Below, piece by piece: positions 17,327-25,747 of a DNA stretch of 64,000 nt (within the stretch, counting starts at the first letter, position 1; every line of letters begins with the position of its first letter). Origin of the DNA: JBMOMT01 sp049324835 (GTDB taxonomy: Bacteria > Chloroflexota > Anaerolineae > CAYNKW01); NCBI GenBank assembly GCA_049324835.1, contig JBMOMT010000019.1:1-64000 (forward strand). The letters run 5' to 3'. The position numbers were made by a program, and so were the translations under genes. The notes under the pieces are model-generated. The model did no database searches. It was not told the DNA's origin and saw only the letters and a program-made list of their open reading frames with translations.

Positions 17327-19735
17327 ATGAAGACCCGGTCAGGTCATTCCAGGAAAATTCAGTTTGGGGCGGTCCTGCTCTTGCTGCTGATGTGGGGCGA
17401 GATGCTGCTCAGCGCCTCAAAACAGTCGCCGGTGGTAGACGAACCCTATCACATCACCAACGGTTACGTCTACCTGACGACCGGCGACCTGCGCCTGCGT
17501 CATGGCAACCCGCTCCTGCCCAACCTGCTGGCCGCCCTGCCGCTGCTGTCGCTGGGCGACGACATTCACCTGCCCACCGATCACCCTGCCTGGGCCGAGG
17601 GTGATTGGGCGGTCTTTGGACAGCAATTTCTGTGGCAGGCCAACGGGGCTCTGGCCGACCGGATCGTCTTTCTGGCGCGCCTGCCCATCATGGGGCTGGC
17701 CCTGCTGCTGGGCGTGATTCTGTTTCGCTGGGGCCGTGAGTGGGGTGGGCCTTTGACCGGGCTGACCGCCTTGGGGTTGTACGTGCTGTGTCCCAACATC
17801 CTGGCCCACGCCAGCCTGGCCACCAGCGATCTGGCAGTGACCGCTTTTTTCCTGCTGACGGTGTATCTCTTGCAGCGTTATCTGACCCACGGCCATCCAC
17901 TGTGGATGATCGGCGCTGGCCTGGCCCTGGGCCTGGCTCTGGGATCAAAATTCTCTGCTTTTGCCCTGCCACCGATGCTGCTGTTGCTGGCCCTCATTGC
18001 CTGGTTACCCAGAGAGCGAGGCGCAAAGGCAAGACCGTTTTTTGGCGTCCTGATGCCCTGGTGGCTGGCAGCCGCAGCCGCCTGGCTCGGCGTAATGCTC
18101 GTCGGTCTGTTGAGTCTGTGGGCCATCTATGGCTTCGAGATAGCTCCCCTGCCCGACGGCGGGCCGGGCATCCCGCTGAGCACCTATCTGCAAGACCTGC
18201 GCTGGCAACTGGTCTACAATATGCAGATTCCCCATTCTTCTTTTCTCATGGGGCGCATTTCCACCTCAGGCTGGTGGTATTACCTGCCCGTGACGCTGCT
18301 CATCAAGACGCCGTTGCCGCTGCTCCTCGGCCTGATCCTGGCGATGGCCGTGACCATACAGCGCCGTGCATGGCGCCAGCATGGGGTGCTGATCCTGCCG
18401 GTGGCTGTTTTCCTGGCGCTCAGCCTGGGCGGCGGACTGGAACGCGGCTACCGCTATATCCTGCCCATCCTGCCCTTTTTGCACCTCTATGTTGGTCAGG
18501 CCATCGCGCCACGCACAACCTTTCACGTTTCGCGTCTCGCGCAGGTTGCCGTTGCCTTCTGTCTGCTCATCTGGTATGTCTGGCGGTCTCTCGGCATCTG
18601 CCCGCACTACCTGGCCTACTTTAACGAGCTGGCCGGTGGCCCCGGTGGAGGCCATCGCTTCCTGGTGGATTCGAACATCGACTGGGGCCAGGACCTGCCC
18701 GCTTTAAAAACCTTCCTGGACAGGCAGGGCATCTCGGAAGTCAGGCTGAGTTATTTTGGCAGCACGCCGCCCAGCCACTATAGCATTCCCTTTGCCCCCC
18801 TGCCCACCTGGGAGGCCATGCCGGAGCGCGGCGACCCGGCCCGCTATGCCTTTTACCCGCAGAACCCATCGCCCGGCTGGTACGCCATCAGCGTCACCAA
18901 CCTTCAGGGCGTCTTTCTGACCGATCCGGACACCTTTGCCTGGTTCCGGGGGCGCGAGCCAGATGCGCGCCTGGGTTATTCGATCTACCTGTACCACGTG
19001 CCCGCCGAAGGCGCGCCGGTTGGCCTGGGACTCTCTGGCCTGGGTATGAACCACATCGCGCCCGATGACTATGCCCTGCTGGCCACCAACGACGTGCGTC
19101 CCCGCTGGTTCGACGCCCGCTACAGCCTGGTTTTGCCCGCCGAAGAAACCGCCTGGCTACTGATCGCCGCCGAAACCCCTTTCGATCCGGCCCTCGCCGC
19201 TGCCCTGCCTGCGCCGGAACCGCGCCCGGCCCGTGCCTACACTGCCTATCGTTTGCCGGGCGGCGCCTCCATCTGCCCGGCAAAAGACACTGCCGCGCCT
19301 GTCTGGTGGAGTCCGGCCACGGCGTTTCCACCCACCGGCTTTGAGCGCCACGCCCTGGCCCTGCCGGTGAATTTGGGACCGGTCGCGCTGACCGGCTACA
19401 CCGTAAACGTCCAGGACAGCGACCTGACGCTGCTCACCTGCTGGCGGGTCGAAGCCTCTGAACGCCGCGACCTCAAGATATTCGTCCACCTGCTGGATGA
19501 GGCCGGACAGCTCGTGACAGGCCAGGATCGCCTGGAGGTGCCGACGGCAGGCTGGCGCGAGGGTGATATTTTTGTCCAGATCCATCGTTTGACTTGGCCC
19601 GCCGATGCCCCAGCGGCGACCTATCAGCTTGAACTGGGCTGGTACGACAGCCAGACGCTGGCCCGTCTGCCCATCTTCGACGGCGCGGCTGGCGTCGCCG
19701 ATCGGTTGTTGTTGCAGCCGGCAACCCTCAAATAA
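17327..19735 (+). CDS. GT39-like membrane glycosyltransferase with C-terminal module
   Basis: The 802-residue protein is a close paralog of the 7639 and 21141 products. It has the first-loop motif SPVVDEPYHITNGY (Asp38-Glu39), about 11 membrane helices, YFNELAGGPGGGHRFLVDSN followed by IDWGQD (about 440-460), and the shared C-terminal beta-sandwich from about 686. Such proteins transfer sugars from lipid-phosphate donors at the outer membrane face. No strong ribosome-binding site precedes ATG 17327. The leader contains palindromic element A. A short TTTCACG tract encodes TTFHVSRLA. The substrate is not predictable. Confidence 0.8.
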   Translation: MKTRSGHSRKIQFGAVLLLLLMWGEMLLSASKQSPVVDEPYHITNGYVYLTTGDLRLRHGNPLLPNLLAALPLLSLGDDIHLPTDHPAWAEGDWAVFGQQFLWQANGALADRIVFLARLPIMGLALLLGVILFRWGREWGGPLTGLTALGLYVLCPNILAHASLATSDLAVTAFFLLTVYLLQRYLTHGHPLWMIGAGLALGLALGSKFSAFALPPMLLLLALIAWLPRERGAKARPFFGVLMPWWLAAAAAWLGVMLVGLLSLWAIYGFEIAPLPDGGPGIPLSTYLQDLRWQLVYNMQIPHSSFLMGRISTSGWWYYLPVTLLIKTPLPLLLGLILAMAVTIQRRAWRQHGVLILPVAVFLALSLGGGLERGYRYILPILPFLHLYVGQAIAPRTTFHVSRLAQVAVAFCLLIWYVWRSLGICPHYLAYFNELAGGPGGGHRFLVDSNIDWGQDLPALKTFLDRQGISEVRLSYFGSTPPSHYSIPFAPLPTWEAMPERGDPARYAFYPQNPSPGWYAISVTNLQGVFLTDPDTFAWFRGREPDARLGYSIYLYHVPAEGAPVGLGLSGLGMNHIAPDDYALLATNDVRPRWFDARYSLVLPAEETAWLLIAAETPFDPALAAALPAPEPRPARAYTAYRLPGGASICPAKDTAAPVWWSPATAFPPTGFERHALALPVNLGPVALTGYTVNVQDSDLTLLTCWRVEASERRDLKIFVHLLDEAGQLVTGQDRLEVPTAGWREGDIFVQIHRLTWPADAPAATYQLELGWYDSQTLARLPIFDGAAGVADRLLLQPATLK
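18521..18545 (+). repeat. Short in-frame TTTCACG tract in the 17327 glycosyltransferase
   Basis: CTTTCACGTTTCGCGTCTCG is read in frame as FHVSRL. It lies in the loop before the membrane helix that precedes CPHYLAYFNELAGG, the same place as the tracts in the 7639 and 21141 paralogs. Confidence 0.65.
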
Positions 19736-19745
19736 CATCCTCCTT

Positions 19746-19774
19746 TTGACATGCTGGGTAAATGGTGCTAGAAT
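19746..19774 (+). promoter_or_regulatory. Sigma-70 promoter of the propeller-glycosyltransferase operon
   Basis: A perfect TTGACA (19746-19751), a 17-base spacer and TAGAAT (19769-19774) lie about 95 bases before the ATG at 19870. The next four genes overlap each other, so this may drive 19870-30005. Confidence 0.82.
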
Positions 19775-19869
19775 CCTGCGCTGTTCGCCGGGCCAGCGGG
19801 CTGCCAACGATGGCGACATCGCTTGCCCCATCTTTACATCTTGTGGATTATCAGGAGGATAATGCACAC

Positions 19870-21144
19870 ATGAGCACAAACACATCCCAGCTTCGAATCC
19901 AGGGATGGACCGCCTGGTTCCTGGCCCTGACCATGGCAGCGATCCTGCTGTTCACCGCACTGGCTCTGCCCGCAGTCATGGGATCGTCGGCAGGCAACGC
20001 CGACACGCCGGTGCAGGAACCCAACCAGACATCTATCACAGCCAGTGGTTACTTTACTTCCTATCTACCTCTCGTTTCCAAAGCCCGGCCCGTGCCCCGG
20101 GTATTGGCCAATGTGTCGCTGCCCGGCGCGTCATGCCCCAATGCCATCGAGGTCAACCCGGCCAGCGGTTACGTTTACGTGGCCAACAGCTTTAGCGCCA
20201 ACGTCAACATTCTGGACGGCAGCACCGTCCTGGCCACAGTGAACACCGGCGATAAACCCACGGCCATCGCCAGCGATCCCGACTCCAACCGCACCTATGT
20301 GACCAACCTGCTGGGCGGTTCGGTCTCGGCCTTTGACGGGGCCACATTGCGCACCAACATCTCACTGGGCGCCGGATCGGAGCCTTTTTCGGTCATCGTC
20401 CATCCCACCAGCCATCTGGCCTACGTGGGCAGCCTGCTGGGCATCGTCCGCCAGATTCAAGACACCCAGATCGTCGATCAGTTCAACTATGGCGGCTGGC
20501 CGTTGGCCCTGGCCACACACCCCCATACCGGTCTGGTCTACGCCGCCGATTGGGCCTATGGCACCCTGACCGTGATCAGCGGTAACCAGCGCATCGCCGA
20601 TATCCCTGCCGTCGGATGGGGACCACGTGACATCGAAATCGACCCCAACACTGGCTACGTCTATGTGGCCAACGAGCAGGCCGACGCTTCTGAACCTGTT
20701 GGCCATCTCACCAACAACCTGACCATCATCAGCGGCACCAGCATCGTGGACATGCTTTACACCGCCGCCGCGACCAACGACCTGGCCATAGACCCCAAAG
20801 GCGGCTATATCTATGCCGTGAACCACAAAAACAACACCGTCACCGTCTTGCGCGGCACGGAACTGATCCACACCCTGGCCGTCGGCGCCAGACCGTGGGC
20901 CGTGGCCGTCGACCCGGACAGCCGTTATGCCTTTGTCACCAACCGCGATGACGACACCGTCACCGTCTTGCGCGACGGCCTGGTCGTGACCACCCTGCCC
21001 ACCGGCGACGACCCGTTCGACGTGGCAGTCAGCCCTGTCAACGGCGACATCTATATTGCCAACCGCGCCATGTACGAGTGGATTGACGAAGACGACGTCG
21101 GCCATCACATCTGTTATCCGACGACAGTGACCATCTTACGATGA
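19870..21144 (+). CDS. Secreted YVTN-type beta-propeller protein
   Basis: The 424-residue product has an N-terminal membrane/signal segment (about 13-40, ending near ALPAVMGSSAG). Seven or so YVTN-like repeats follow, of the form A-I-x-V/D-P-x-S-G-x-x-Y-V-x-N-x-x-x-x-x-V-x-V (for example NPASGYVYVANSFSANVNIL and DPDSRYAFVTNRDDDTVTVL). This is the YncE/YVTN seven-bladed propeller fold, typically extracytoplasmic and often involved in binding. AGGAGG lies 11 bases before ATG 19870. The stop overlaps the start of the next glycosyltransferase (ATGA), so the propeller is translationally coupled to a membrane glycosyltransferase. A role in recognising the glycan or acceptor is speculation. Confidence 0.85.
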   Translation: MSTNTSQLRIQGWTAWFLALTMAAILLFTALALPAVMGSSAGNADTPVQEPNQTSITASGYFTSYLPLVSKARPVPRVLANVSLPGASCPNAIEVNPASGYVYVANSFSANVNILDGSTVLATVNTGDKPTAIASDPDSNRTYVTNLLGGSVSAFDGATLRTNISLGAGSEPFSVIVHPTSHLAYVGSLLGIVRQIQDTQIVDQFNYGGWPLALATHPHTGLVYAADWAYGTLTVISGNQRIADIPAVGWGPRDIEIDPNTGYVYVANEQADASEPVGHLTNNLTIISGTSIVDMLYTAAATNDLAIDPKGGYIYAVNHKNNTVTVLRGTELIHTLAVGARPWAVAVDPDSRYAFVTNRDDDTVTVLRDGLVVTTLPTGDDPFDVAVSPVNGDIYIANRAMYEWIDEDDVGHHICYPTTVTILR

Positions 21145-23528
21145 AAGACTCTGGGCCACGGCAGTTGTATCACTTTTTGGCGGCGGCTTTATTGCTGTTG
21201 GCCCTCTTTATCCAACTGATACTCGGCGCCGGCCACCAATCCGCTACGATGGATGAGCAGCTTCACCTGCTCAACGGCGTGAGCTGGTTTGTATCTGCCG
21301 AACAGCGGGTCATCGTCGGCAACCCGCCGCTGGTGAACATCCTGCAGGCGATACCGCTGCTGGCCCTGGACGACGCCCGTCTGCCCACCGATTCCCCACT
21401 CTGGCCCGGCACACGCTGGCAAGAGATCAGCCAGCTATTCCTGTGGCAGACCAACGGCGACCACGCCCTGCGGCTGGTTTTCCTGGCGCGCTTGCCGGTC
21501 ATGGCGCTGACGCTGCTGCTGGCGACCGGCGTCTACCGCTGGGCGCGGGAGCTTTTTGGCCCGGCGGCTGGCCTGCTGGCCACCCTGCTCTGTGTTTTTG
21601 ATCCCAACATCCTGGCCCACGGTCGTCTGGCCACCACCGATCTGGGCGCGGCCTGTTTCACGCTCTGGGCCGCCTATCTCTTTTGGCGTTACCGGATGCG
21701 CCCGGCGCCGGGGCGGTTCATGCTGGCCGGGCTGGCGCTGGGCGCGGCGCTGGCGACCAAGTTTTCCACAGCCCTGCTCGCGCCGGCGTTCGCCGTCCTC
21801 AGCCTGTGGCCTGCCGACCGGCGGCAATGGCCCGGCGAGGCCCGGCGCGGGCTCGTCGGCCTGGCCGGCCTGGCAGCAGTGGCCGCGCTGGCGCTGCTGG
21901 CTGCCTACCGCTTCGACCCCTCCACCCTCCTGGCCGAGTACGACTGGCAGCGCCTGCACTTTGCCACCGGCCATGCCGCCTTTCTCATGGGCCAACACAG
22001 CACCTCCGGCTGGTGGACCTACTTTCCGGTGGCTCTGGCCCTCAAGACACCCCTGCCGCTGCTGATCCTCACCGCCGCCGGGCTGGTGAGCCTGCGCCGC
22101 CGCCCGCGCGACCTGGCTTTTCTGGTGTTGCCGCCGCTGCTCCTCTTTGCCATCAGCCTGACCAGCCGGGTGAACATCGGTTATCGTTACCTGCTGCCGC
22201 TTTTGCCATTCCTGTTCCTCTTGGCCAGCGGTGTTGCGCGCCTCACACCTCACGCCTCACATTTGACGTTTCACGTTTCACATTTCACCCCTCACGCCGC
22301 CATCGCCGTTTTGATAGGCTGGTCCATCTTGGGCACCCTCCGCCTCTACCCCCATCACCTGGCCTACTTTAACGAGCTGGCCGGCGGGCCACAGAACGGC
22401 TGGCGTTACCTGGTCGATTCGAACCTGGACTGGGGGCAAGACCTGCCCGGCCTGCGCGCCTACATGGAAAACCGAGACCTGGAGCGCGTCTACCTGGCCT
22501 GGTTCGGCGACGCGCCGCCGGAGCGCTACGGTGTGACCTATACCCCGCTGCCGAGCTGGCCACTTTTCGACGCTGAGCCGTGGCATCGGGTGTACCACCC
22601 CCAGCGCCCGCCCCCCGGCACGTATGCCATCAGCGCCACCCACCTGCAGGGCGTCTATCTGGCCGACCACGACACCTACACCTGGTTTCGCGGGCGCCAG
22701 CCGACGGCCCAGATCGGCTATTCCATCTTTATCTACGACGTGCCTCACAGCGGTGGGCCGCCGGTCTACGTGGGCCTCTCTGGGCTGGCCATAGACCAGG
22801 TGGACGTGCAGACCTTTGACGCCGCTTTTGGCGCCAACGACCTCAGCCTGCGCTGGTTCGATGCCCGCAGCGGGCTGGTGCTGCCCGCCGGCGAGCGCGA
22901 TGCCTGGTATCTGTTGGCCGAGGCCACGCCGCCTGATCCGGCGCTACGAACCCGGTTCTTTGCCACCCTTTCTCCCTGGGGCCAACGACAGACCATCGAC
23001 GGGCGGCCTTATGTGCTGTATCGCCTCTCTGCCGCCGACGTGGCCCGCCTGTCCATGCCGGCAGGTCAATCGCCGGCCTGGTGGAGCCCGGCGGCGACCT
23101 TTCCAGCCGGCTTTGAGCGCCGCCCACTGCCTCTGCCCGCCGATTTCGAGGGCCGTCTGGCTTTCCTGGGCTACGAGCCTTCCACCGACCGCCTGCACCC
23201 CGGCGAGGAACTGGTGCTGCTCACCTATTGGCGCGTTGAGCGGCCCTTCGAGCCGCCGCTGGCGCTGTTCGCCCACCTGCTGGATGAATCGGGGCAGGTG
23301 CGCGCCCAGCACGACGGCCTCGCCATCGATCCGGTGGGCCTGGAAACGGGCGACGTTTTCGTGCAGGCCCATCGTCTGGCCATACCGGCCGATGTTCCCG
23401 CCGGTGAATATCACGGGGAGATCGGCGTTTACCGACCGGACAACGGCCATCGCTGGGCGGTTTACGCCGACGCGACGGCCCTTACCGATCGTCTGCTGCT
23501 GCAAGCCGTGAGGATCGAGGCACAATGA
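21141..23528 (+). CDS. GT39-like membrane glycosyltransferase with C-terminal module
   Basis: The 795-residue protein shows the same layout as the 7639 and 17327 products: first-loop SATMDEQLHLLNGV (Asp38-Glu39), about 11 helices, YFNELAGGPQNGWRYLVDSN then LDWGQD, and the C-terminal beta-sandwich from about 674 (FLGYEPSTDRLHPGEEL). It overlaps both neighbours by 4 bases. A TTTCACG/CCTCACG tract encodes LTPHASHLTFHVSHFTPHA in the loop before YPHHLAYFNELAGG. The predicted role is transfer of a lipid-linked sugar on the outer membrane face. Acceptor unknown. Confidence 0.8.
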   Translation: MKDSGPRQLYHFLAAALLLLALFIQLILGAGHQSATMDEQLHLLNGVSWFVSAEQRVIVGNPPLVNILQAIPLLALDDARLPTDSPLWPGTRWQEISQLFLWQTNGDHALRLVFLARLPVMALTLLLATGVYRWARELFGPAAGLLATLLCVFDPNILAHGRLATTDLGAACFTLWAAYLFWRYRMRPAPGRFMLAGLALGAALATKFSTALLAPAFAVLSLWPADRRQWPGEARRGLVGLAGLAAVAALALLAAYRFDPSTLLAEYDWQRLHFATGHAAFLMGQHSTSGWWTYFPVALALKTPLPLLILTAAGLVSLRRRPRDLAFLVLPPLLLFAISLTSRVNIGYRYLLPLLPFLFLLASGVARLTPHASHLTFHVSHFTPHAAIAVLIGWSILGTLRLYPHHLAYFNELAGGPQNGWRYLVDSNLDWGQDLPGLRAYMENRDLERVYLAWFGDAPPERYGVTYTPLPSWPLFDAEPWHRVYHPQRPPPGTYAISATHLQGVYLADHDTYTWFRGRQPTAQIGYSIFIYDVPHSGGPPVYVGLSGLAIDQVDVQTFDAAFGANDLSLRWFDARSGLVLPAGERDAWYLLAEATPPDPALRTRFFATLSPWGQRQTIDGRPYVLYRLSAADVARLSMPAGQSPAWWSPAATFPAGFERRPLPLPADFEGRLAFLGYEPSTDRLHPGEELVLLTYWRVERPFEPPLALFAHLLDESGQVRAQHDGLAIDPVGLETGDVFVQAHRLAIPADVPAGEYHGEIGVYRPDNGHRWAVYADATALTDRLLLQAVRIEAQ
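22241..22297 (+). repeat. In-frame TTTCACG/CCTCACG tract in the 21141 glycosyltransferase
   Basis: Units CCTCACA, CCTCACG, TTTGACG, TTTCACG, TTTCACA are read in frame. The position is homologous to the tract in the 7639 gene. Confidence 0.85.
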
Positions 23529-25747
23529 GTCGCCCCTGGTGGAAGGAAAACGGCGCCGTTCTCGTCATCCTGGCCCTCTACCTGGCGCTGGCCACGGCCT
23601 ACGGCCTGATCGTGCCGGCCTACGAAGCCCCCGACGAGCCGGGCCACCTGGCCTACGTCTGGCACCTGCTCCAACACCATCGTTTTCCTGTTCAGCAGCC
23701 TGCCTACGAGGCCAACCTCAGCGCCGAGGGCCATCAGCCGCCGCTCTATTACCTGCTCGGCGCAGCAACGATCCTGCCCCTGGCCGACGACACACGCGAT
23801 TTTCGCCCGCCCACGGCCAACACCTGCTTTGCCTGGCAGTCCCACGACCCCGGCTGGCAGGCCGCCTTTCAACACACCGAGGCCGAAGCGTTTCCCTTCC
23901 GTGGTCTCTGGCTGGGGCTGCACCTGCTGCGCGAGCTCTCGGTGCTGCTGGGCGGCGTCACCGTCTGGGCCACCTACCGCCTGGGTCGCCTGCTCTTCCC
24001 GGACCGGCGCTGGCTGGCCCCGGCGGCGGCGGCAACCGTGGCCTTTAATCCACAGTTCCTGTTCATCCAGGCATCGATCAACAACGACAACCTGGCGACA
24101 GCCCTTTCGGCGCTGTTGTTGCTCGTTTCGGTGCGGGCCGTGACACAGCCTGCCCGCCGCCGCGATTTCGCCCTCATGGGCCTGCTGCTGGGTCTGGGCG
24201 CGCTGACCAAATACAGCACTTTTGCCCTGGCCCCCCTGCCCTTCCTGGCCCTCCTGTGGCAGTGGCGACAGGAACGCGACGGGCGGGAGGCATTGCGCCA
24301 TCTGGCGCTGCTCGTCGGCCTGCCCGTGGCCATCGCCGGCTGGTGGTACGTCCGTAATCAACTGCTCTACGGCGATCCCCTCGCCTGGCAGATCATGCTC
24401 GACACGCTGGGGCGTTACGTCGCCCGCAGCGGACCGTTCACCGCCGCCGACCTGCGCGCGTTCGTGGTCACCTCCTTCACTTCGTTCTGGGCATACTTTG
24501 GCTGGCTCAGCCTCAAGCTCCCCTCGCTGCTGTACGTCGCCCTGGCGGTCGTCTGCGGCCTGGGACTGATCGGCGCGCTGCTCGACCTGCGGCAGCGGCG
24601 CCGGCAATACTCCCCCGGCCTGTGGCTGGTCATCACCGCCCTGCTGGGCGTGGGCGCTTCGATGGTGCGTTACGTGCAGACGATCAACGCCTCCGGTTAT
24701 CAGGGCCGGCTCTTCTTCCCGGCCATACCCTCGCTGGCGATCCTGCTCGTCCTCGGCCTGTCTCGACTGATCGAAACGCGCCGGGTGCGTCTAGTGCTGT
24801 CTGGGTTGAGCGCCAGCCTGTGCCTGCTATCGGTCGCCGCCCTGTTGGGCCTGATCCGGCCAGCCTACGCCTCACCCGACCTGTACGCCCCGGCGACGCT
24901 GCCCGCGATGGCCGAGCCCTGTCTACGCTTCGGCGACCAGCTCGAGCTGGCCGCCTACGACATCCATCCGAGCCGCGTCCATCCCCACGAAACGTTGCAC
25001 CTGACACTCTACTGGCACGCCCTGAGCGACTCTCCTCCCTGGCCGGCAATGACCGTGAAACTGCTCGGGCGACACTACCTGTCGTTACAAAAGGACACCG
25101 GATTCCCGCTGAGCTGGCAACACGGCGACATGTTTATCACGCGCCACAGCACCGGCATCCCGTACTGGCTGCCACCCAGCCGGGCGCGGTTATCCATCCA
25201 ATGGCGCAGCTTTGGAGAGCCCCTGCCCGCCGCCACTGCCCGTGGCCGCTCCCTGGGTGAGACGGCCGAGCTGGAAGGGATCATCATCGGCCCCTCGCGC
25301 GCTGCCGCGATGCCGCAGCATCCCGCAGAGGCCTCCTTTGGTGGTTTTGTCGCTCTGCGCGGTTACGATCTCTCTCGCACCGAGGCTGACCCCGGCGACC
25401 TGCTGTCGCTCACCCTGCACTGGCAGGCGCTCGCCCCCGCCGACGCCGATTACACCGTCCTGGTTCACTTGATGGACGCGACAGGCCAGCCCGTCTCTCA
25501 GGCCGACGGCCAGCCGTTTTACGGCGATTATCCCACCACGTTGTGGGCAACAGGCGATCCGATCGCCGACGAGCGGCTCATCCCGCTGAGCGACGAACTG
25601 CCCGCCGGCGACTATACCCTGGGCGTGGGCTGGTATCTGCTGGCCACCGGCGAGCGCCTGCCCGCCATCGATGCCAGCGGAACCCGCCTGCCAAACGACG
25701 TGGCAATCTTGCAGGCCGTGCGTGTGACGCAGGCAGGTGGTCAATGA
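23525..25747 (+). CDS. DUF2142/GT39-like membrane protein with two C-terminal modules
   Basis: The 740-residue protein has an N-terminal helix followed by VPAYEAPDEPGHLAYVWHL (Asp37-Glu38), the first-loop motif of DUF2142-type GT-C proteins, then EGHQPPLYYLLGA. Around ten membrane helices reach about residue 440. Two tandem beta-sandwich modules follow, one degenerate (from about 472, ELAAYDIHPSRVHPHETL) and one typical (from about 608, ALRGYDLSRTEADPGDLL). Start and stop both overlap neighbouring genes by 4 bases. A cell-surface glycan or glycolipid role is expected. The precise reaction is unknown. Confidence 0.74.
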   Translation: MSRPWWKENGAVLVILALYLALATAYGLIVPAYEAPDEPGHLAYVWHLLQHHRFPVQQPAYEANLSAEGHQPPLYYLLGAATILPLADDTRDFRPPTANTCFAWQSHDPGWQAAFQHTEAEAFPFRGLWLGLHLLRELSVLLGGVTVWATYRLGRLLFPDRRWLAPAAAATVAFNPQFLFIQASINNDNLATALSALLLLVSVRAVTQPARRRDFALMGLLLGLGALTKYSTFALAPLPFLALLWQWRQERDGREALRHLALLVGLPVAIAGWWYVRNQLLYGDPLAWQIMLDTLGRYVARSGPFTAADLRAFVVTSFTSFWAYFGWLSLKLPSLLYVALAVVCGLGLIGALLDLRQRRRQYSPGLWLVITALLGVGASMVRYVQTINASGYQGRLFFPAIPSLAILLVLGLSRLIETRRVRLVLSGLSASLCLLSVAALLGLIRPAYASPDLYAPATLPAMAEPCLRFGDQLELAAYDIHPSRVHPHETLHLTLYWHALSDSPPWPAMTVKLLGRHYLSLQKDTGFPLSWQHGDMFITRHSTGIPYWLPPSRARLSIQWRSFGEPLPAATARGRSLGETAELEGIIIGPSRAAAMPQHPAEASFGGFVALRGYDLSRTEADPGDLLSLTLHWQALAPADADYTVLVHLMDATGQPVSQADGQPFYGDYPTTLWATGDPIADERLIPLSDELPAGDYTLGVGWYLLATGERLPAIDASGTRLPNDVAILQAVRVTQAGGQ

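Noticed and set aside
8812..22297. TTTCACG tracts as a CRISPR array
   Set aside because: Units are 7-8 bases without spacers, lie inside genes and keep the frame; no cas genes are present.
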